Origin: Pseudomonadota bacterium
GTDB lineage: Bacteria > Pseudomonadota > Alphaproteobacteria > Rhizobiales > Xanthobacteraceae
Assembly (NCBI GenBank): GCA_021779635.1
Contig: JAJYAH010000327.1
Coordinates: 1-7,512 of the forward strand
DNA: 7,512 nucleotides
Direction of reading: 5' to 3'
Below the pieces are notes generated by a model. That model saw nothing but the letters and a program-made list of their open reading frames with translations. It was not told the DNA's origin and made no database searches. Shown in pieces: positions 5,889-7,512 of this stretch (position 1 is the first letter of the stretch; every line of letters begins with the position of its first letter). The translations under genes were made by a program, and so were the position numbers.

Positions 5889-6950
5889 GTGCCATCCGCT
5901 ATTCCGCAACCGGTCGTCGCGCAGCTCACGCGCGCTGCTATCTTTCTCGTCGTAACGATCAAATCCGAGCCGGGATGTGATACCGCGGTGCGGGCGCTGT
6001 GTGGCGATCTCGCCGCCCTCTTGCGTGCGGTCGGCTTTCGCGACATCGAGGGACGGCTGTCGTGCGTCATGGGGTTCGGCTCCGACGCTTGGGACCGGTT
6101 CTTCGGAGCGCCGAGGCCGAAGGACCTGCATCCGTTCCGCGAGATCCGCGGCCGGCATCACGCGCTCGCGACGCCGGGCGACATCCTCTTTCATATCCGT
6201 TCCACACGAATGGATCTGTGCTTCGAACTGGCGACGCAAATCATGGCGCGGCTCAGCGACGCGGTCTCCACGGCCGATGAAGTGCACGGCTTCAACTACT
6301 TCGACGATCGCGACCTGATCGGCTTCGTCGATGGAACGGAGAATCCGGCGGAACAGGCGGCGGTCGAGGCCACCATCATCGGCGAGGAGGATACCGCCTT
6401 TGCCGGCGGCAGCTACGTAATCGTACAGAAGTACCTTCATGACCTGAAGAGATGGAACGAGCTGCCGATCGAGAAGCAGGAGAAAATCATCGGTCGGACC
6501 AAATTGTCCGACATCGAGCTGGATGACGCCGTGAAGCCAACCTCGGCGCACAACGCCTTGACGACGATCGTGGAGAACGGAAAGCAGCTGGAAATCGTAC
6601 GCGACAACATGCCGTTTGGCGACGTGGGAAAGGGAGAGTTCGGCACCTATTTTATAGGCTATGCCAGATCCCCGCACCGGATCGAACAGATGCTGGTGAA
6701 CATGTTCGTTGGCCGGCCACCGGGCAACTATGACCGGCTGCTCGACTATAGCCGCGCCGTGACTGGCGCGCTGTTTTTTGTGCCGTCAGCGACGTTCCTG
6801 GAGGATGTTACGACCGGAGAAGCGGCCCCATCGGCCGCGGATCCATCCCCGGACGAGCACAAGGTCGATGGCGCGCCCCAACCGCAAATACCGCCGCCAG
6901 ATGGCTCGCTCGGTATCGGTTCACTGAAAGGAGAGACTGGACATGAATAA
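5889..6950 (+). CDS. dypB: Dyp-type heme peroxidase with encapsulin-targeting C-terminus (type B)
   Basis: This 353-aa dye-decolorizing peroxidase uses heme and H2O2 to oxidise dyes, phenolics and possibly metals. The hallmark GxxDG sits in GFVDGTENP (145-153) with catalytic D148. H221 is the likely proximal heme ligand, and R238 and N240 in VRDNMPFG are the distal residues. The D148-to-H221 spacing of 73 equals that recalled for the Rhodococcus enzyme DypB. A Pro/Ala/Ser-rich linker (about 311-337) leads to DGSLGIGSLKG (338-348), the classic encapsulin cargo-loading peptide, so the enzyme is expected inside a protein shell. I chose the GTG at 5889 because AAGGAG (5877-5882) lies 6 nt before it; the ATG at 5847 would add 14 unlikely residues. 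Its end overlaps the encapsulin gene by 8 nt. No signal peptide is seen, so the protein is cytoplasmic. Confidence 0.95.
   Translation: MPSAIPQPVVAQLTRAAIFLVVTIKSEPGCDTAVRALCGDLAALLRAVGFRDIEGRLSCVMGFGSDAWDRFFGAPRPKDLHPFREIRGRHHALATPGDILFHIRSTRMDLCFELATQIMARLSDAVSTADEVHGFNYFDDRDLIGFVDGTENPAEQAAVEATIIGEEDTAFAGGSYVIVQKYLHDLKRWNELPIEKQEKIIGRTKLSDIELDDAVKPTSAHNALTTIVENGKQLEIVRDNMPFGDVGKGEFGTYFIGYARSPHRIEQMLVNMFVGRPPGNYDRLLDYSRAVTGALFFVPSATFLEDVTTGEAAPSAADPSPDEHKVDGAPQPQIPPPDGSLGIGSLKGETGHE
6900..6932 (+). other. Encapsulin cargo-loading peptide coding segment
   Basis: These codons give DGSLGIGSLKG near the C-terminus of the peroxidase. The LGIGSLK core is the known docking motif that binds a hydrophobic groove on the inner shell wall of family 1 encapsulins. 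Five residues (ETGHE) follow before the stop. Confidence 0.9.
6928..6933 (+). promoter_or_regulatory. Shine-Dalgarno of the encapsulin gene, inside the peroxidase coding sequence
   Basis: AAGGAG with a 9-nt spacer to the encapsulin ATG at 6943. It is made from the codons for K347, G348 and E349 of the peroxidase, that is, the end of the cargo-loading peptide. The same AAGGAG hexamer also precedes the peroxidase start. Confidence 0.8.
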
Positions 6951-7512
6951 TCTTCATCGGGGACTCGCCCCCATCTCTGACGCGGCATGGGCCCAGATGG
7001 AAGAAGAGGCTTCCCGCACCATCAAACGCCATTTGGCTGCACGCCGCGTCGTGGATGTGCAGGGCCCGAAAGGCGTCGATTTCTCGGCGGTTGGGACGGG
7101 TCATCAGCGACAGATCCAGACACCGGGCGACGGGATCGAAGCCGCGCAACGCGAGACAAAGCCGCTTGTCGAATTGCGCGTTCCGTTCGAACTCACGCGC
7201 GAGGCGATCGACTCCGTGGAACGGGGCGCGAACGATTCGGATTGGTCGCCGCTCAAGGAAGCGGCGCGCAAGATCGCCTTCGCCGAAGATCGCGCGGTCT
7301 TCGATGGCTACGCCGCCGCCGGGATTCAGGGCGTCCGTCAAGGCACCAGCAACCCGGTGTTGACGTTCCCTTCCAGCGTAAGCGGTTATCCGGGTGTGGT
7401 CGCACAGGCGGTGAGCCAGTTGCGGCTGGCCGGTGTCAATGGACCCTATGCGCTGCTATTGGGAACGGCGCCGTATACGGCCATCGGCGGAGCGACCGAC
7501 GACGGATATCCG
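6943..7512 (+). CDS. enc: Encapsulin shell protein (HK97-fold, family 1), 3' end outside window
   Basis: An open frame of 190 codons runs off the right edge, against about 265 aa in the family, so about 70% is visible. It starts MNNLHRGLAPISDAAWAQM, the conserved N-terminal helix of the linocin-M18/encapsulin family that lines the cargo-binding groove. VVDVQGPKGVDFSAV follows (about 37-51). An E-loop/P-domain region has ELRVPFELTREAIDSVERG (about 80-98), and RKIAFAEDRAVFDGY is the spine helix. The A-domain stretch GVNGPYALLLG comes near the edge. Such proteins form icosahedral, usually 60-subunit, nanocompartments with an HK97 phage-capsid fold. The gene overlaps the tagged peroxidase by 8 nt, so shell and cargo are co-expressed. 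The ATG is set by AAGGAG 9 nt upstream. Confidence 0.95.
   Translation, partial: MNNLHRGLAPISDAAWAQMEEEASRTIKRHLAARRVVDVQGPKGVDFSAVGTGHQRQIQTPGDGIEAAQRETKPLVELRVPFELTREAIDSVERGANDSDWSPLKEAARKIAFAEDRAVFDGYAAAGIQGVRQGTSNPVLTFPSSVSGYPGVVAQAVSQLRLAGVNGPYALLLGTAPYTAIGGATDDGYP

Noticed and set aside
5820..6677. 285-codon minus-strand frame opposite the Dyp peroxidase
   Set aside because: It is the antisense shadow of the peroxidase gene. Its translation is arginine/aspartate-rich with no family features.
6808..7341. 177-codon minus-strand frame opposite the peroxidase end and encapsulin
   Set aside because: It is antisense to the encapsulin frame, which has strong family motifs and a proper start.
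1..7512. CRISPR array, insertion sequence or transposase
   Set aside because: I saw no regularly spaced direct repeats, no transposase-like protein and no terminal inverted repeats of insertion-sequence size on either strand.

Overview
The window looks like chromosomal DNA from an alphaproteobacterium. A Bradyrhizobium/Rhodopseudomonas-like member of the Hyphomicrobiales (Rhizobiales) is the best guess. The basis is a fairly GC-rich sequence, an alanine dehydrogenase gene divergent from an AsnC/Lrp regulator (the aldA/aldR arrangement known in rhizobia), and an alphaproteobacterial-type tRNA-Gly(UCC) relic. The taxonomic guess is inference.

Layout from left to right. (1) Positions 1-1947, minus strand: a nitrile hydratase-type operon. 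Its order of transcription is a CobW/COG0523 GTPase (probable metallochaperone/activator), a divergent nitrile hydratase beta-type subunit, and a third gene of which only the first 15 codons lie in the window. (2) Positions 1948-2387: an intergenic stretch holding a convincing rho-independent terminator for the next gene. (3) Positions 2388-4130: alanine dehydrogenase (minus) divergent from an Lrp/AsnC regulator (plus). The shared 135-bp control region has GCAAA/TTTGC half-sites spaced about two helical turns apart. (4) Positions 4152-4225, minus strand: a tRNA-Gly(UCC)-shaped gene with several changes at positions that are almost never altered, probably a tRNA pseudogene. (5) Positions 4270-5450, minus strand: cbpM and cbpA, a DnaJ-like co-chaperone and its modulator, translationally coupled. 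A near-identical 14-bp inverted repeat lies on each side of this pair. (6) Positions 5451-5888: a divergent intergenic region. (7) Positions 5889-7512, plus strand: a Dyp-type peroxidase with a C-terminal encapsulin-targeting peptide, overlapping the start of an encapsulin shell gene that runs off the right edge.

The strongest biological system is the last one, a peroxidase-loaded encapsulin nanocompartment. The peroxidase carries the DGSLGIGSLKG-type tag that docks cargo inside the shell. The codons of that tag also contain the Shine-Dalgarno sequence of the shell gene, so tag and shell translation are physically linked. The nitrile hydratase-type operon is also unusual: its activator gene comes first, and its beta subunit departs from the family consensus. 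The remaining genes are ordinary housekeeping or stress functions.
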